NCBI GenBank assembly: GCA_003217735.2
Contig: CP031591.1
Coordinates: 50,799-114,798 of the forward strand
DNA from: Marinibacterium anthonyi
GTDB taxonomy: Bacteria; Pseudomonadota; Alphaproteobacteria; Rhodobacterales; Rhodobacteraceae
Length of the DNA stretch: 64,000 nt
Direction of reading: 5' to 3'
The notes beneath the pieces were generated by a model. It was not told where the DNA came from. It made no database searches and worked only from the letters and a program-made list of their open reading frames with translations. Below, piece after piece: positions 8,364 to 17,581 of this stretch. Each line of letters opens with the position of its first letter. The stretch's first letter is position 1. Made by a program: the position numbers and the translations under genes.

Positions 8364-8739
8364 AACGAGATCTACGCGGCCCCTGTCTCCTGAGCGCGGA
8401 ACCGCTGACGGAAAGCGTGAAGCTGAGAAGAGATGACAAACCGGTCGAACCGGGGATCGGGACACCCCAGGGGGTCAAGGCGCAGAAAGCGCGCAATTTT
8501 GATTGGGACCCGATCCGCGGACTTCATCTGGGCCAGCGGCTAGACCGCACCACAAAGGCCGTAGACATGACTGCTTTCGGCATAGGCGCGTCAATTCCCA
8601 GCTTGCGCAGCAGGGGTCGTCCAGACATGGGAACACTTGCCCTCGCCAGAGATGCCCACTGCGCGTTGGCGACGGTCCACCAATGACTTGCGCCACCGGA
8701 CCTGTGGGGGAACCGGCGCAGCGCCAGTTCCCCATCGGC
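8364..8739. other. Gene-free stretch
   Basis: No frame here has a recognisable domain. A 126-residue frame beginning inside the IS5 end (8306) has neither a ribosome site nor protein-like composition. I see no RNA gene or repeat. The stretch lies downstream of the minus-strand hydrolase and should contain its 3' end signal, but no clear hairpin was found. Confidence 0.4.
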
Positions 8740-10179
8740 TCATTCTGCCGGAACCCAGGGCCGGTTATAGGCTGCCACGCGCCAATCACCGTGTTCGATG
8801 AACCGGGGGGCGCTCCCGGTTTCCAGCGCCTCGGCTGCGGCGTTCAGCGCCTCGGGCGATGTCTCGGGCCAGGCGCCCGTTTCGATCCGTTCGACCAGGG
8901 TCTCGACGATGGCCGTGCTTTCGGCAGCCGTGAACTCGCAATGGCCCGTGCCCTGGACCAGCGACTGCCGATACAGATCGCCGGTACCCTGCTCCTGCAC
9001 CAGCGCGTCGTAGCCTTCCATCAGCGTGTAGGGAATGGCCCAGTCGCCCAGCATGTGGATGCGGATCGCCGGAACCTGCAGATCGCCGGTCGTCGTGCGC
9101 CCGTCTGCGGCCCAGAAATCGCGCGCATAATCCGAGGCCGCGATGCGGGGGGCGGCGTCGATCCTGGCAATGTCGGCCTGAAGGTCCAAACCGGCCTGTT
9201 CGTAGAGCGCCTCAACCGTCCGCGCCATCGCGGGTGCGGCATTCTGGTAGAAGGCGGCATAGTCGACCCCCTCGTTCCCGGAAAGTTGCTGCCCCGATGC
9301 GGCGTTTTCGAACAGAAGCCGCGAGGACCCGCCAACATTACCGCCGATGCGCAGCGCCGAGGCCACGATCATGTCGGCCATGGCGCCGGCATCCGCGGTG
9401 TCGGGTAGTTCGGTCCCCTCGACCATCCACGGCGACCACTGTCCGATGGCGAAGGCAAGCGCCAGCCGCGCGCGGCCCTCCGGGCTTTCGCCCGCCGTTT
9501 CGATGGCGGCCATCCAGGACGCACGGATCGCGTCAAGGCTGCGCTCGCCACCCGCTCCGGCATTGGGCAGGCCGACGATGGCGAGATCGCTGGCCGGACC
9601 GTGCCCAGCGGCCTCATAGCTTTCGCCCAGCAGGGTCTGCATGGCGAACCAGCCATCCAGGAAACTGCTCATGATCCAGACCGGCGTATGGGCGGCAAGC
9701 ACGGCGGCACCGTCGATCCTGTCCGGGTAATCCTCGGCCGAAGCGAGGCTGTCGAGCCCTCCGCCAGAACAGCCGTATTGCAGCACCATGTCAGGAGCGC
9801 GCTCCAGGTCCGTGAAAATGTCCTGAACAGCTTGTAGATTCAGGATTTCACGCTGCGGATCGTATTGCCACAGGCGCAGCGGGTGCCGGGCGAGCCCGGC
9901 GAAGGCATAGCCACGACCGAGCAGGTCGTCATACCGCTGGACCGCTGACGCGACCGAAACGTTGCTGGCGAAATCCAGATCCCTGAGTAGTCGACCATTC
10001 CAGTTCTCGGGCACGCGGATCAGCCATGCCGTCCCGTCCGGCAGGGTTCCCGCATGTTCGTTGAAGGCGGGCTGCTCCTGCGCCGACGCGAGCGGGGCGA
10101 AGCCCGCGGTCAGAGCGAGGCAAAGCACCACCATTCCGGTCCGCGAACGCGGGCCGGCCAAATTGGCTGTCCGTGACAT
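8740..10179 (-). CDS. Secreted alpha/beta-hydrolase-like protein
   Basis: The 479-residue product starts at the ATG preceded by ggaggaaattc; an upstream in-frame ATG at 10251 lacks a site. Residues 1-33 form a signal peptide (basic start, GMVVLCLALTAG core, ASA-Q cleavage). The nucleophile elbow is YGCSGGG, and a candidate catalytic His lies in GTGHCEF near the C-terminus with Asp in between. The pattern fits large periplasmic esterase/tannase or peptidase-type hydrolases, but the substrate is not readable. Its promoter carries the shared TTAG-N4-CTAA site, linking it to the aromatic-catabolic island. Confidence 0.75.
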   Translation of the reverse strand: MSRTANLAGPRSRTGMVVLCLALTAGFAPLASAQEQPAFNEHAGTLPDGTAWLIRVPENWNGRLLRDLDFASNVSVASAVQRYDDLLGRGYAFAGLARHPLRLWQYDPQREILNLQAVQDIFTDLERAPDMVLQYGCSGGGLDSLASAEDYPDRIDGAAVLAAHTPVWIMSSFLDGWFAMQTLLGESYEAAGHGPASDLAIVGLPNAGAGGERSLDAIRASWMAAIETAGESPEGRARLALAFAIGQWSPWMVEGTELPDTADAGAMADMIVASALRIGGNVGGSSRLLFENAASGQQLSGNEGVDYAAFYQNAAPAMARTVEALYEQAGLDLQADIARIDAAPRIAASDYARDFWAADGRTTTGDLQVPAIRIHMLGDWAIPYTLMEGYDALVQEQGTGDLYRQSLVQGTGHCEFTAAESTAIVETLVERIETGAWPETSPEALNAAAEALETGSAPRFIEHGDWRVAAYNRPWVPAE

Positions 10180-10245
10180 GAATTTCCTCCAGTTTGATGC
10201 AGCGATGAAATCCGGCTCCTCTTCCGGGGAACCATCGCCGGGAAA

Positions 10246-10274
10246 AAACATAGATAGCTAATTATTAGTGTCAA
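10246..10274 (-). promoter_or_regulatory. Promoter with MarR-type operator upstream of the secreted hydrolase
   Basis: On the minus strand TTGACA (10274-10269) is followed after 17 bases by ATGTTT (10251-10246). The 12-mer TTAGCTATCTAT (10261-10250) fills the spacer next to the -10, where a bound repressor would block polymerase. It matches the dyad TTAG-N4-CTAA found at four other promoters in the window. The -35 abuts the end of an IS5 copy. Confidence 0.6.
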
Positions 10275-11327
10275 GGGCTCTGATGCACAAATCGGCTTAA
10301 GGCCGAGGTTCCCCTTTCCCCGGACGGACTTATCCCACAGCTTCCGTGACGGGTATTCCGAGCGCGGTGTAGCCGTTCAGGACGGCGATGCGGACCTGGA
10401 GTTCGGCGACCTGTCGGTCGAAGTCCCGTGCCATGAGCCGCTGGCCCAGCAACTTGATACAATGCATCTTTGTCTCGACGCGGCTTCGGCGGTGGTATCC
10501 ACTCCATCGTCGCCAGAGCGCGCGGCCCAGGTATTTCGCCGCGCGCAGGGCCTCATTTCGCGCCACGGCTCCGGCGGTGATCGTCTTCCAGGGCTTCGCG
10601 TTCTTGCGGGGCGGGATGACGGCATGGGCACCGCGATCTGCAATCGCATCGTGGCATTTGCGCGTGTCGTAGGCGCCATCAGCCGTAACGCTACCGATTT
10701 CCTGGTCCTGCGGGATTTGGTCGAGAAGGTGGGTAGGATGGGCGCATCACCGATGTGGCTCCCGGTGACTTCGACGGCCCGGATCTCCAACGTTTCTTCA
10801 TCGATCCCAAGGTGGAGCTTGCGCCAGACGCGCCGTTTCGGGCCGCCATGCTTGCGTGCGTGCCACTCGCCTTCACCTTCGACCTTGATCCCGGTGCTGT
10901 CGATCAGCAGGTGCAACGGCCCCTTGGAGCCGCGGTAGGGGATGTTCACGGCCAAGGTCTTCTGGCGGCGAGATAGCGTGCTGAAGTCGGGCACCGTCCA
11001 GTTCAGGCCGACCAGCCGTAGCAGGCTCTCGACGAACCCGGTCGTCTGCCGGAGCGCCATGCCGAACAGCACTTTCATCGAGAGGCACGTCTGGATAGCG
11101 GCATCGCTGTAGGTCTGCTGGCGGCCACGCCTGCCTGTCGGCGCGGCATCCCAGCTCATCTCGGGGTCAAACCAGATCGTCAGCGAGCCCCGGCGCTTGA
11201 CTGCTTCATTGTAGGCTGGCCAGTTCCTGGTCTTGTAGGTCGGGGGTATGGGTCTGCTCATGCAGCCTGACTAACAGACTGGATTCGCAAGGTGAAACCT
11301 TCACAGCATTTGCGCAACATGTATAAC
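10275..11327 (-). mobile_element. IS5-family insertion sequence with frameshifted transposase
   Basis: The left end gggctctgatgcacaaat and the right end (reverse complement atgttgcgcaaatgctg, near 11327) form imperfect inverted repeats around one transposase gene. About 1053 bases is the same length as the reconstructed IS5 copy split by the miniature element. It sits between the hydrolase promoter and an IS110 copy. Confidence 0.75.
10330..11261 (-). pseudogene. IS5-family transposase, broken by a one-base frameshift
   Basis: The N-terminal part (11261 to about 10735) has the IS5 DDE start region, with LLIDSTGIK (first Asp) and VWRKLHLGID. The C-terminal part continues in another frame (about 10730 to 10330) with GALWRRWSGYHRRSRVETK-like sequence, Arg-Val-Glu-Thr carrying the catalytic Glu. 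Around 10729-10735 one base appears to be missing: the text reads ctacccaccttctcg where homologous copies keep frame. No A-rich slippery site is present, so I call it a mutation rather than programmed frameshifting. Confidence 0.8.
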
Positions 11328-11573
11328 CGCCCCTTGCGCAAGAGGGTTTCTGGATCAGTTTCGCGCGGTGTCGGGTGCTGACATGTATCCGGCCTCTGTT
11401 GCGGCCATCATCACGCCGCGGGCCCGTATGGTGTTCGCAGGTCGGGTCCAGATCAAAGCCGCGTGCTCGATGGCACTCTGTTGCGCTCTGGTCCTCCCGA
11501 TCCCGTCTCACGACCGTGCGCCAAACGTCTCCTTGCCCTCTTCCGCTCCGACGTCCTCGCGACCAGTGACGGC

Positions 11574-12601
11574 TTACGCCGCAGCGGTCGGAGACTGGTA
11601 GGCGCCGCCTCGGGCCATCAGCGCCCAGACGATCCGCGCCATTTTGTTCGCCAGCGCGACCCGCACCAGCATCGGCGGCTTGCGCGTCAGCATCTCGCCA
11701 AGCCATGTGCCCGGCCGGGCAGCGGCATGAACATGCCGCTTGATGATGACGCTGTTGGCCCCGATGATCAGCAATCGCCGCAACGACCGTTCGCCCATCT
11801 TCGTGTTGGCCCCGAGACGCTGCTTGCCTCCTGTGGAATGCTGACGGGGCGTGAGCCCGAGCCAGGCCGCGAAGTCGCGCGCTTTGCGGAACGTCTCGGG
11901 GGGCGGAGCCAGAACCGCTATGGCCGTGGCAATCAGAGGACCTATCCCCGGGACTGTCATCAGGCGCCGCGCCACCTCATTCTCCTTGGCACACCGGGCG
12001 ATCTCGGCATCGAGCTTGCCGATTTCCGCTCCGAGATGGGCGAGTGACGCCACCAACACCTTGAGCGTGGGGATGGCATCGGCAGGCAGACCGCTTTCCG
12101 GGTCTTCCACAATGGCAATCAGCTTCGACATGTTGGCCGCGCGCTGCGGAACGATCATTCCGAACTCGCCCAGATGCCCGCGCAGGGCATTGATGGTCTG
12201 GGTTCGCTGCCGGATAAGCAACTCGCGGATGCGAAAGACCATCGCCGCGCCTTGGGTCTCCTCGCTCTTCACCGGCACGAAGCGCATCGTCGGGCGCGTC
12301 GCCGCCTCGCAGATCGCCTCGGCATCAGCCATATCATTCTTCTGGCGCTTCACGAATGGCTTCACGTAGGCGGGTGGGACCAACCGCACGTCATGCCCGA
12401 TCTTCCCGATCTCGCGCCCCCAGAAATGGGCGCCACCGCAGGCTTCCATCGCGACGACGCAGGCCGGCAGCTGTCCAAAGAATGCCAGACCTGATCTCTT
12501 CGCAGCTTCTTGCGCAGCACCGCCCGGCCCGTAGCGTCGGCACCGTGGACCTGAAACACATTCTTCGCCAGATCGAGCCCGACCGTGATAATCTCCGACA
12601 T
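11574..12601 (-). pseudogene. IS110-family transposase with frameshift near 12490
   Basis: It starts at 12601 with SEIITVGLDLAKNVFQVHG, the first DEDD motif. The frame is lost at about 12489-12491, where one base is missing, and continues with LAFFGQLPACVVAMEACGG to LARGGAYQSPT-like residues at 11574. All other IS110 landmarks are intact: MEAC, DMADAEAIC, VPGIGPLIATAIAV and FAAWLGLTPRQHS. The surrounding element runs from roughly 11328 to 12669. Either a real frameshift or a sequencing error would explain it. Confidence 0.8.
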
Positions 12602-12669
12602 GACCGCTCTCCTTTGTGGATCCTTGCAGACCCACCTTGGCACATCGATGCCGTCGGGGGGGCACACCA

Positions 12670-12786
12670 TCAAAGCCGCAAATCCTCATGAAATGCGCGG
12701 CCCGCCTCGGCGTCGTAGCACCGGTAGGCGCAATAGTGCTGCTGCAGGATGGGCGAGGGCGCCCGCCCGCACAGGGTCTTCGTCAT
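12670..12786 (-). pseudogene. N-terminal stub of a VOC (glyoxalase/dioxygenase-fold) protein
   Basis: From the ATG at 12786, 38 residues read ILQQHYCAYRCYDAEAGRAF then HEDLRL before a stop at the IS110 border. This is the first beta-alpha unit typical of vicinal-oxygen-chelate proteins (usual pattern Y-x-C-x-D-x-E-x-x-x-x-F-Y-x-D-x-L-x-L). The rest of the gene appears to have been removed by the IS110 insertion. It may be the remains of a ring-cleavage or glyoxalase-type enzyme of the neighbouring catabolic island. Confidence 0.5.
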
Positions 12787-12901
12787 GATGTATGTTGCCT
12801 TCGTGAGTGTCGGCATTACCCGGTTTCCAGCGCCGCGGGGGACCGTAACGCCTTCCGCGTCGAGCTTGAGTGGGGGGATAGCAAGCTTTGGTATCTAATC
12901 G

Positions 12902-12942
12902 TTGACAATCTCCTAGCGAGGGCTTTAAAGATAGATGTCTAA
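12902..12942 (+). promoter_or_regulatory. Promoter and MarR-type operator of the TAXI-TRAP genes
   Basis: TTGACA at 12902-12907, a 17-base spacer and ttaaag at 12925-12930 form a sigma-70-like promoter. The operator atagatgtctaa (12931-12942; reverse TTAGACATCTAT) lies immediately after the -10, over the expected start of transcription. It is one of five similar dyads in this region. Confidence 0.6.
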
Positions 12943-13034
12943 GCTATGTTTCGCAAACCACCGATCCGGCCCCCGTGTTCCGGATGTCGGACGGGAGAGG
13001 GGCGCGACGCAGGGCCAAACGGGAGGACATGATT

Positions 13035-14018
13035 ATGCGTTTCACTGCAATCGCGATGGCTGCCGGCCTCGCCGTCTCGGCGACGGCTGGTCACGGCCAA
13101 TCGCTCAACCTCACTCTTTCAGGCGGGAACCCGGGCGGCCTTTGGTCGCTGCTGGGCGCCGGCATCGACCGCGCCGCGCAGGTGGCGGACACCTCGGCCG
13201 TGGTGACCTATCAGGCTACGGGCGGCGGGTTCGCCAACATCGGCCTGCTGGGCGCCGGGCGCACGGATCTGGGCCTGGTGCACGACGCCGAGGCGCAGCT
13301 CGCGCTGGGAGGCGAAGAGCCCTTCCGCGGGCCGATCACGAACATGCGGGCCATCGGCTACATGTACAACTGGGCGCCGATGCACTTCTTCCTCGACCGC
13401 TCGATGGCCGAGCAATACGGCATCGACAGCCTGGACGACATCGCCGGCAGCGGCGCGCCGATCCGCATCGGCATCAACCGCTCGGGGAACATCACCTCGA
13501 ACATCGCGCTGATGATGTTCGAGCGGGTGGGGGTGACCGACGAATCCCTGGCCGAAGCTGGCGGCCAGTTCGTGCGCGCCGGCGCCAATGAGCAGGGCGA
13601 GCTGCTGCAGGACGGACGGCTCGACATGATTACCAACGGCATCTTCATCAACCACTCGTCGTTTCGCGCGGTGGACACGAATGCTGACGTTGTGCTGCTG
13701 TCGGTCCCGCAGGAGGTCATCGACGCCACCAACGAGCGCTTCGGCACCGGCCAGATGGTCATTCCCGCTGGCAGCTATTCGAACCAGCAGGCGGACGTGA
13801 ACACCGTGACGCTGGGGGCGCTGCTGGCCGCGACCGACGCGATGAGCGACGACGACGCCTATGCCTTGACCAACGCCCTAATCACCAACATCGACGAGGT
13901 GCGCGCGGTTCACAGCGCGATGCAATCCCTGACGCCCGAGTTGCTCGCCACGCCCAGCGTGCTCGAGTTCCACCCCGGCGCCGCCCGTGCCTACAGTGAG
14001 GCAGGGCTGTCGCAATGA
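13035..14018 (+). CDS. TAXI-family TRAP transporter substrate-binding protein
   Basis: This 327-residue periplasmic receptor captures a solute for the TRAP permease encoded next. A signal peptide covers about residues 1-21 (AIAMAAGLAVSATAGHG, then QSLNLTLSGGNPGG). The body follows the TAXI pattern, with GGNPGGLWSLLGAG, QATGGGFANI and the ITNGIFINHSS block. The ATG at 13035 is chosen because gggagga lies 7 bases before it; the in-frame ATG at 13029 is too close to that site. It overlaps the permease by 4 bases. Confidence 0.85.
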   Translation: MRFTAIAMAAGLAVSATAGHGQSLNLTLSGGNPGGLWSLLGAGIDRAAQVADTSAVVTYQATGGGFANIGLLGAGRTDLGLVHDAEAQLALGGEEPFRGPITNMRAIGYMYNWAPMHFFLDRSMAEQYGIDSLDDIAGSGAPIRIGINRSGNITSNIALMMFERVGVTDESLAEAGGQFVRAGANEQGELLQDGRLDMITNGIFINHSSFRAVDTNADVVLLSVPQEVIDATNERFGTGQMVIPAGSYSNQQADVNTVTLGALLAATDAMSDDDAYALTNALITNIDEVRAVHSAMQSLTPELLATPSVLEFHPGAARAYSEAGLSQ

Positions 14019-15922
14019 TCGGGACACTCGTCTCCACTGGCCGCAGGAGGGATCTTGCGGCCGGCCAGCAACGGGCCATCGTCGTGGTGGCCGCGATCTT
14101 CTCGGCCTGGGTGATCTACGCCAACCTCTTCACCATCTCGGATCCGCTAGTTCTGGGCATCCTCTTCGTTTCGGGGATCTACGCGATCATGTTCGCGGCG
14201 ATCGGTGCCACGCCGAACGCTCCCGACCGCATCCCGTTCTATGATATCGCCCTGTCGCTGCTCAGCCTGGCAGCGGGCATCTTCTTCTTCGTGAACGCCA
14301 CCGCCATTGCGGACCGCATCAGCCTGCTGGATCCGTTCACGCCCGCGCAGCTCTTCTTCGGCATCTCGCTACTGCTCCTGACCCTCGAAGCGACGCGCCG
14401 GACCACGGGCATGGGACTTACCATCGTGGTCGTGGCCTTCCTGGCGTACAACTGGTTCGGCTACCTGCTGCCGCCGCCCTTCGGGCATGGCGTCGACGAT
14501 TTCACCTACCTGCTCGATATCTTGGTCTTCACCACGGATGGCGTGTTCGGGGTGCCGATCCAGGTGGTCGCCAGCTACGTCTTCCTGTTCGTGATGTTCG
14601 GCACTTTTCTGTCGAAAGCGGGTGGGGGCGAGTTCTTCTTCAACCTCGCGGCGCTTCTGACCGGGCGCACCCGCGGCGGTCCGGCGAAGATCGCGGTGAT
14701 TTCCTCAGGGCTCTACGGCACGATGTCGGGCAGCCCGACCTCGGACGTGGTGGCGACGGGCTCGATCACCATCCCGGTGATGAAGCGACTGGGCTACAGC
14801 GCGCGCTTCGCCGGCGCGGTCGAGGTCGCGGCCTCGACGGGGGGCAGCGCGATGCCTCCGGTGATGGGGTCGGCCGCTTTCATTCTCGCCGAATATACCG
14901 GCGTGGATTACAAGGCGGTGGTCGTCGCCGCCGTGGTGCCCGCACTGCTCTACTACCTCGGCGTCTTTAGTCAGGTCCACCTGCGCGCCGTGCGCGAAGA
15001 CCTGCGCCCGTCCGAGGACGAGATGCCGACCGTAGCGCAGACGTTCCGCACGGGCTGGGTCTTCCTGCTGCCGATCATCGGCATCGTGGTGGCGCTGCTC
15101 TCGGGCTATTCTCCGACCTTCACCGCCGGGATCGGCGTGATGGGTGTCATCATCGCCTCGACGCTGCTGAAGGCGACGCGCCTGTCGCCGTGGCAGGTGA
15201 TCGAGGGCTTGGGCGAGACCACGCTGCGCATCCTGCCGGTGGCTGGCGCCTGTGCCGCCGCGGGTCTGGTGATCGGGGGCCTGTCGATGACGGGGCTGGG
15301 TATGAAGGCCGCGAACCTGATCCTGGTGATTAGCAACTCGCAGCCGATCCTGACGCTGGTTATCGCCGCTGTCGTGACGATCATCCTGGGTCTCGGCATG
15401 CCGACCCCGAGCGCCTACATCCTGGCTGCCGTGCTGGTCGGTCCGGCGCTGGCGCAACTGGGCTATCCGGTGCTGCAGAGCCACATGTTCCTGCTGTACT
15501 TTGCCGTTCTCTCGGCGCTGACCCCGCCGATTGCGGTGGCGGCCCTGTCGGCGGCGGCGATTGCGCATGAAGACCCGTTCAAGATCGCCTTCACCTCGGT
15601 GAAACTGGCCTCGATCGGCTTCATGCTGCCCTTCGCCTTCGTCTGGAACCCGGCACTGATGCTGCTGGCCGACCCGCTGTCGAATACTTTGGCCGTGGTT
15701 GGGGGCGTGATTGCCACGCTGTCCGTGGCCACCGCGGTCGAGGCCTTCGCCAGCAAGCCGGTATCGCCGGCGGAGCGGGTACTTCTGCTAGGCAGTGCGG
15801 TTGCGGCGGTCGCGCCCTTCCAGCTGCTCGCGGTCGCGGGCATCGCGCTCGGGGCAGCCATGTTGGCACGGCACCTGGTGGCGGGGCGCCGGGCCAGCGT
15901 GCAACAGAACGCCGCCGGCTGA
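14015..15922 (+). CDS. TRAP transporter fused small/large permease (DctQM-type, TAXI system)
   Basis: This 635-residue inner-membrane protein fuses the DctQ-like 4-helix part (residues about 25-190) with the DctM-like large subunit. It includes the GLYGTMSGSPTSDVVATGS loop and repeated hydrophobic segments up to the C-terminus. Fused permeases are the usual partners of TAXI receptors. Its start codon overlaps the stop of the receptor gene (ATGA), implying coupled translation. Sodium-driven uptake of an organic acid is expected; the solute is unknown. Confidence 0.88.
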   Translation: MIGTLVSTGRRRDLAAGQQRAIVVVAAIFSAWVIYANLFTISDPLVLGILFVSGIYAIMFAAIGATPNAPDRIPFYDIALSLLSLAAGIFFFVNATAIADRISLLDPFTPAQLFFGISLLLLTLEATRRTTGMGLTIVVVAFLAYNWFGYLLPPPFGHGVDDFTYLLDILVFTTDGVFGVPIQVVASYVFLFVMFGTFLSKAGGGEFFFNLAALLTGRTRGGPAKIAVISSGLYGTMSGSPTSDVVATGSITIPVMKRLGYSARFAGAVEVAASTGGSAMPPVMGSAAFILAEYTGVDYKAVVVAAVVPALLYYLGVFSQVHLRAVREDLRPSEDEMPTVAQTFRTGWVFLLPIIGIVVALLSGYSPTFTAGIGVMGVIIASTLLKATRLSPWQVIEGLGETTLRILPVAGACAAAGLVIGGLSMTGLGMKAANLILVISNSQPILTLVIAAVVTIILGLGMPTPSAYILAAVLVGPALAQLGYPVLQSHMFLLYFAVLSALTPPIAVAALSAAAIAHEDPFKIAFTSVKLASIGFMLPFAFVWNPALMLLADPLSNTLAVVGGVIATLSVATAVEAFASKPVSPAERVLLLGSAVAAVAPFQLLAVAGIALGAAMLARHLVAGRRASVQQNAAG

Positions 15923-15949
15923 TGCCACCCTGGCGCAGCCTAACAGATC

Positions 15950-15985
15950 GCGCGGCCCGGACCCCTCCGGGCCGCGCGTCCTTTT
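15950..15985 (+). terminator. Intrinsic terminator after the TAXI-TRAP permease
   Basis: Arms gcgcggcccgg (15950-15960) and ccgggccgcgc (15967-15977) form an 11-bp GC stem with a 6-base loop. It is followed by gtccttttg, a short T-run. The small membrane-protein gene starts 15 bases later and may be read through. Confidence 0.75.
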
Positions 15986-16000
15986 GCAAGAGAGACCGAC

Positions 16001-16276
16001 GTGACCCATCCGACCCAGACCGCAGAGCGACTCACGACGCAGAGCCCCTCCGCCGTGCCGCCGCAACAACCGAAGTTCTGGAAGCGCTGGGCGGTCAGCA
16101 TGCTGGCCGTCTATCCCGCGCTTATCGTCCTGGTGCTGGCCACGCGGCCCTTCACCCAGGGCATGCCAATGGCGGTCTCGCTGTTCATCGTGGCGCTGCT
16201 GCTGACCGGATTGAATGTCGGGCTGATCCTGCCATTCCTGAACAGGAAGTTGGGGCGCTGGCTGGCTGCGCGCTGA
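16001..16276 (+). CDS. Small two-helix membrane protein
   Basis: This 91-residue product begins at a GTG (16001). A hydrophilic N-terminal 25 residues is followed by two predicted helices (about 31-50 and 58-78) and a basic C-terminus (NRKLGRWLAAR). The pattern WKRWAV-x2-LAVYP and the closing LP-x-LNRKLGRWL resemble the membrane tail module seen on some antibiotic-biosynthesis-monooxygenase-like proteins. Function unknown. It sits between two TRAP loci and is probably expressed weakly by read-through. Confidence 0.6.
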   Translation: MTHPTQTAERLTTQSPSAVPPQQPKFWKRWAVSMLAVYPALIVLVLATRPFTQGMPMAVSLFIVALLLTGLNVGLILPFLNRKLGRWLAAR

Positions 16277-16370
16277 AGCCGGAACGGGCAGGGCGGTACG
16301 ATTTCATATATGTGAAATGTCGCAATGATCCCGCCGGCAATCAAGACAAGGTGCTCTCCGCCAAATAAGC

Positions 16371-16382
16371 TTAGATAGCTTA
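16371..16382. promoter_or_regulatory. MarR-type operator upstream of dctP
   Basis: TTAGATAGCTTA (reverse TAAGCTATCTAA) is centred about 90 bases before the dctP start and matches the TTAG-N4-CTAA dyad at 11 of 12 positions of the best site (24531-24542). It lies next to an AT-rich aaataagct that could be a -10 element. Repression by the MarR protein at 31077 is inferred. Confidence 0.55.
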
Positions 16383-16465
16383 CCCTTTAGGTTGAGCAGC
16401 CAATCCAAACCAGACTGTCCGTCCCGGGGCGGCGCAGTCGGAACGCTACGGGAGGAGCGAGCGAC

Positions 16466-17467
16466 ATGACTTCATCCACCACATTCACCAACAAACTGCG
16501 TGCCCTTGCGGGCGCTTCGGCGCTGTCGGCCGCGACGCTGGGCCTGACTGGTGCCGCCGAGGCACGCGACTTCCGCCTGCTGTCGGGCTGGGATTCCAGC
16601 TATGTTGCGGTCGACGTGCTGACGTCGTTCATCGAGACGCTCGACGAAGCCGTGACCGAGGGCTTCGGCGTCAACGTCATGGGCCCCGAGACCGTGCCCC
16701 CGTTCGAGCAGTTCGACCCGGTGTCGCGCGGCCTGTTCGACCTGCTGTTCACCAATGGTGCCTATCACTTCAACCAGACTTCGGTGGGAATGGCGCTGGA
16801 CGGCCTGTCGGGCGATACCGAGGCCTTGCGCGAAGCCGGAATTTGGGACGCGGTGGATGCCGATTACCAGGAGCAGGGGTTGAAGCTGATCGCTGTGCTT
16901 TACGACCTGAATGGCTACCACATCATGCTGAACGAGCCGGTCGGCGAGAACGGCCTCGAAGGACGTCGCGTGCGCGGCACGCCGATCTACCACCCGGCGA
17001 TCAACGTGCTGGGTGGCTCGCCCGTGGTGCTGCCGGGCGGCGAGATCTACCCGGCGCTGGAACGCGGTGTGATCGACGGTGCGGCCTGGCCGACCATCGG
17101 CGCTCTGTCCTACCGCTGGTTCGAGGTCGCCGACTACATGATGCGCCCGACCTTCGGCCAGGTCGGCCATCTGGTGTTGATGAACCTTGACACCTGGAAC
17201 GACCTGTCCGAGGAAACCCGGGCCGAGATCGAGACCGCCGCGCGCGAGTTCGAGATCGAGGCCAATGGCCTGTTCGACACGCTAGTCGCCGAAGAGAGCG
17301 CCGCCCTGGAAGCAGAGGGCATGAGCGTGACCGAGCTGTCCGAGGAACTGGCGGGCACGCTCAGCTCGGCCTGGTTCTCGGGCGTGATGGACCTCGCGGC
17401 CACGCAATCGGGCGAGGCGATCGAGGAAATTCGCCGTCTGGCAACCGAAGCCGATCTCGACGGCTGA
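16466..17467 (+). CDS. dctP: TRAP transporter substrate-binding protein, DctP family
   Basis: This 333-residue periplasmic receptor has a signal peptide of about 33 residues ending in TGAAEA-RDF. The DctP-fold signature is seen in the YHIMLNEPV and GLEGRRVRGTPIYHP segments, with the conserved Arg needed for carboxylate binding. The start follows gggaggagcgagcgac. A terminator-like hairpin separates it from the permease genes, a common way to make more receptor than permease. The ligand is probably an organic or aromatic acid given the neighbours. Confidence 0.88.
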   Translation: MTSSTTFTNKLRALAGASALSAATLGLTGAAEARDFRLLSGWDSSYVAVDVLTSFIETLDEAVTEGFGVNVMGPETVPPFEQFDPVSRGLFDLLFTNGAYHFNQTSVGMALDGLSGDTEALREAGIWDAVDADYQEQGLKLIAVLYDLNGYHIMLNEPVGENGLEGRRVRGTPIYHPAINVLGGSPVVLPGGEIYPALERGVIDGAAWPTIGALSYRWFEVADYMMRPTFGQVGHLVLMNLDTWNDLSEETRAEIETAAREFEIEANGLFDTLVAEESAALEAEGMSVTELSEELAGTLSSAWFSGVMDLAATQSGEAIEEIRRLATEADLDG

Positions 17468-17486
17468 TCGGGGCCCGGCCCCTTCC

Positions 17487-17518
17487 GACGCGCGGCCGCT
17501 TGGTGCCGCGCGTCTTTC
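17487..17518 (+). terminator. Hairpin between dctP and dctQ
   Basis: gacgcgcggc (17487-17496) pairs with gccgcgcgtc (17505-17514) and is followed by tttcc. It lies 20 bases after dctP. The T-run is short, so partial termination that lowers permease expression relative to the receptor is likely. Confidence 0.65.
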
Positions 17519-17581
17519 CGTCCCCCGGTCGTCCTTCTCGGCCCATTCTCTTCGGCCTTTCCGTTCCAGGAGCTTCCCTCC

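Noticed and set aside
8306..8686. A 126-codon plus-strand frame after the IS5 half
   Set aside because: It starts inside the IS end, has no ribosome site and no recognisable domain.
10330..11261. Programmed frameshifting of the IS5 transposase
   Set aside because: No slippery A-rich heptamer or downstream structure is seen at the frame change; a simple one-base loss fits better.
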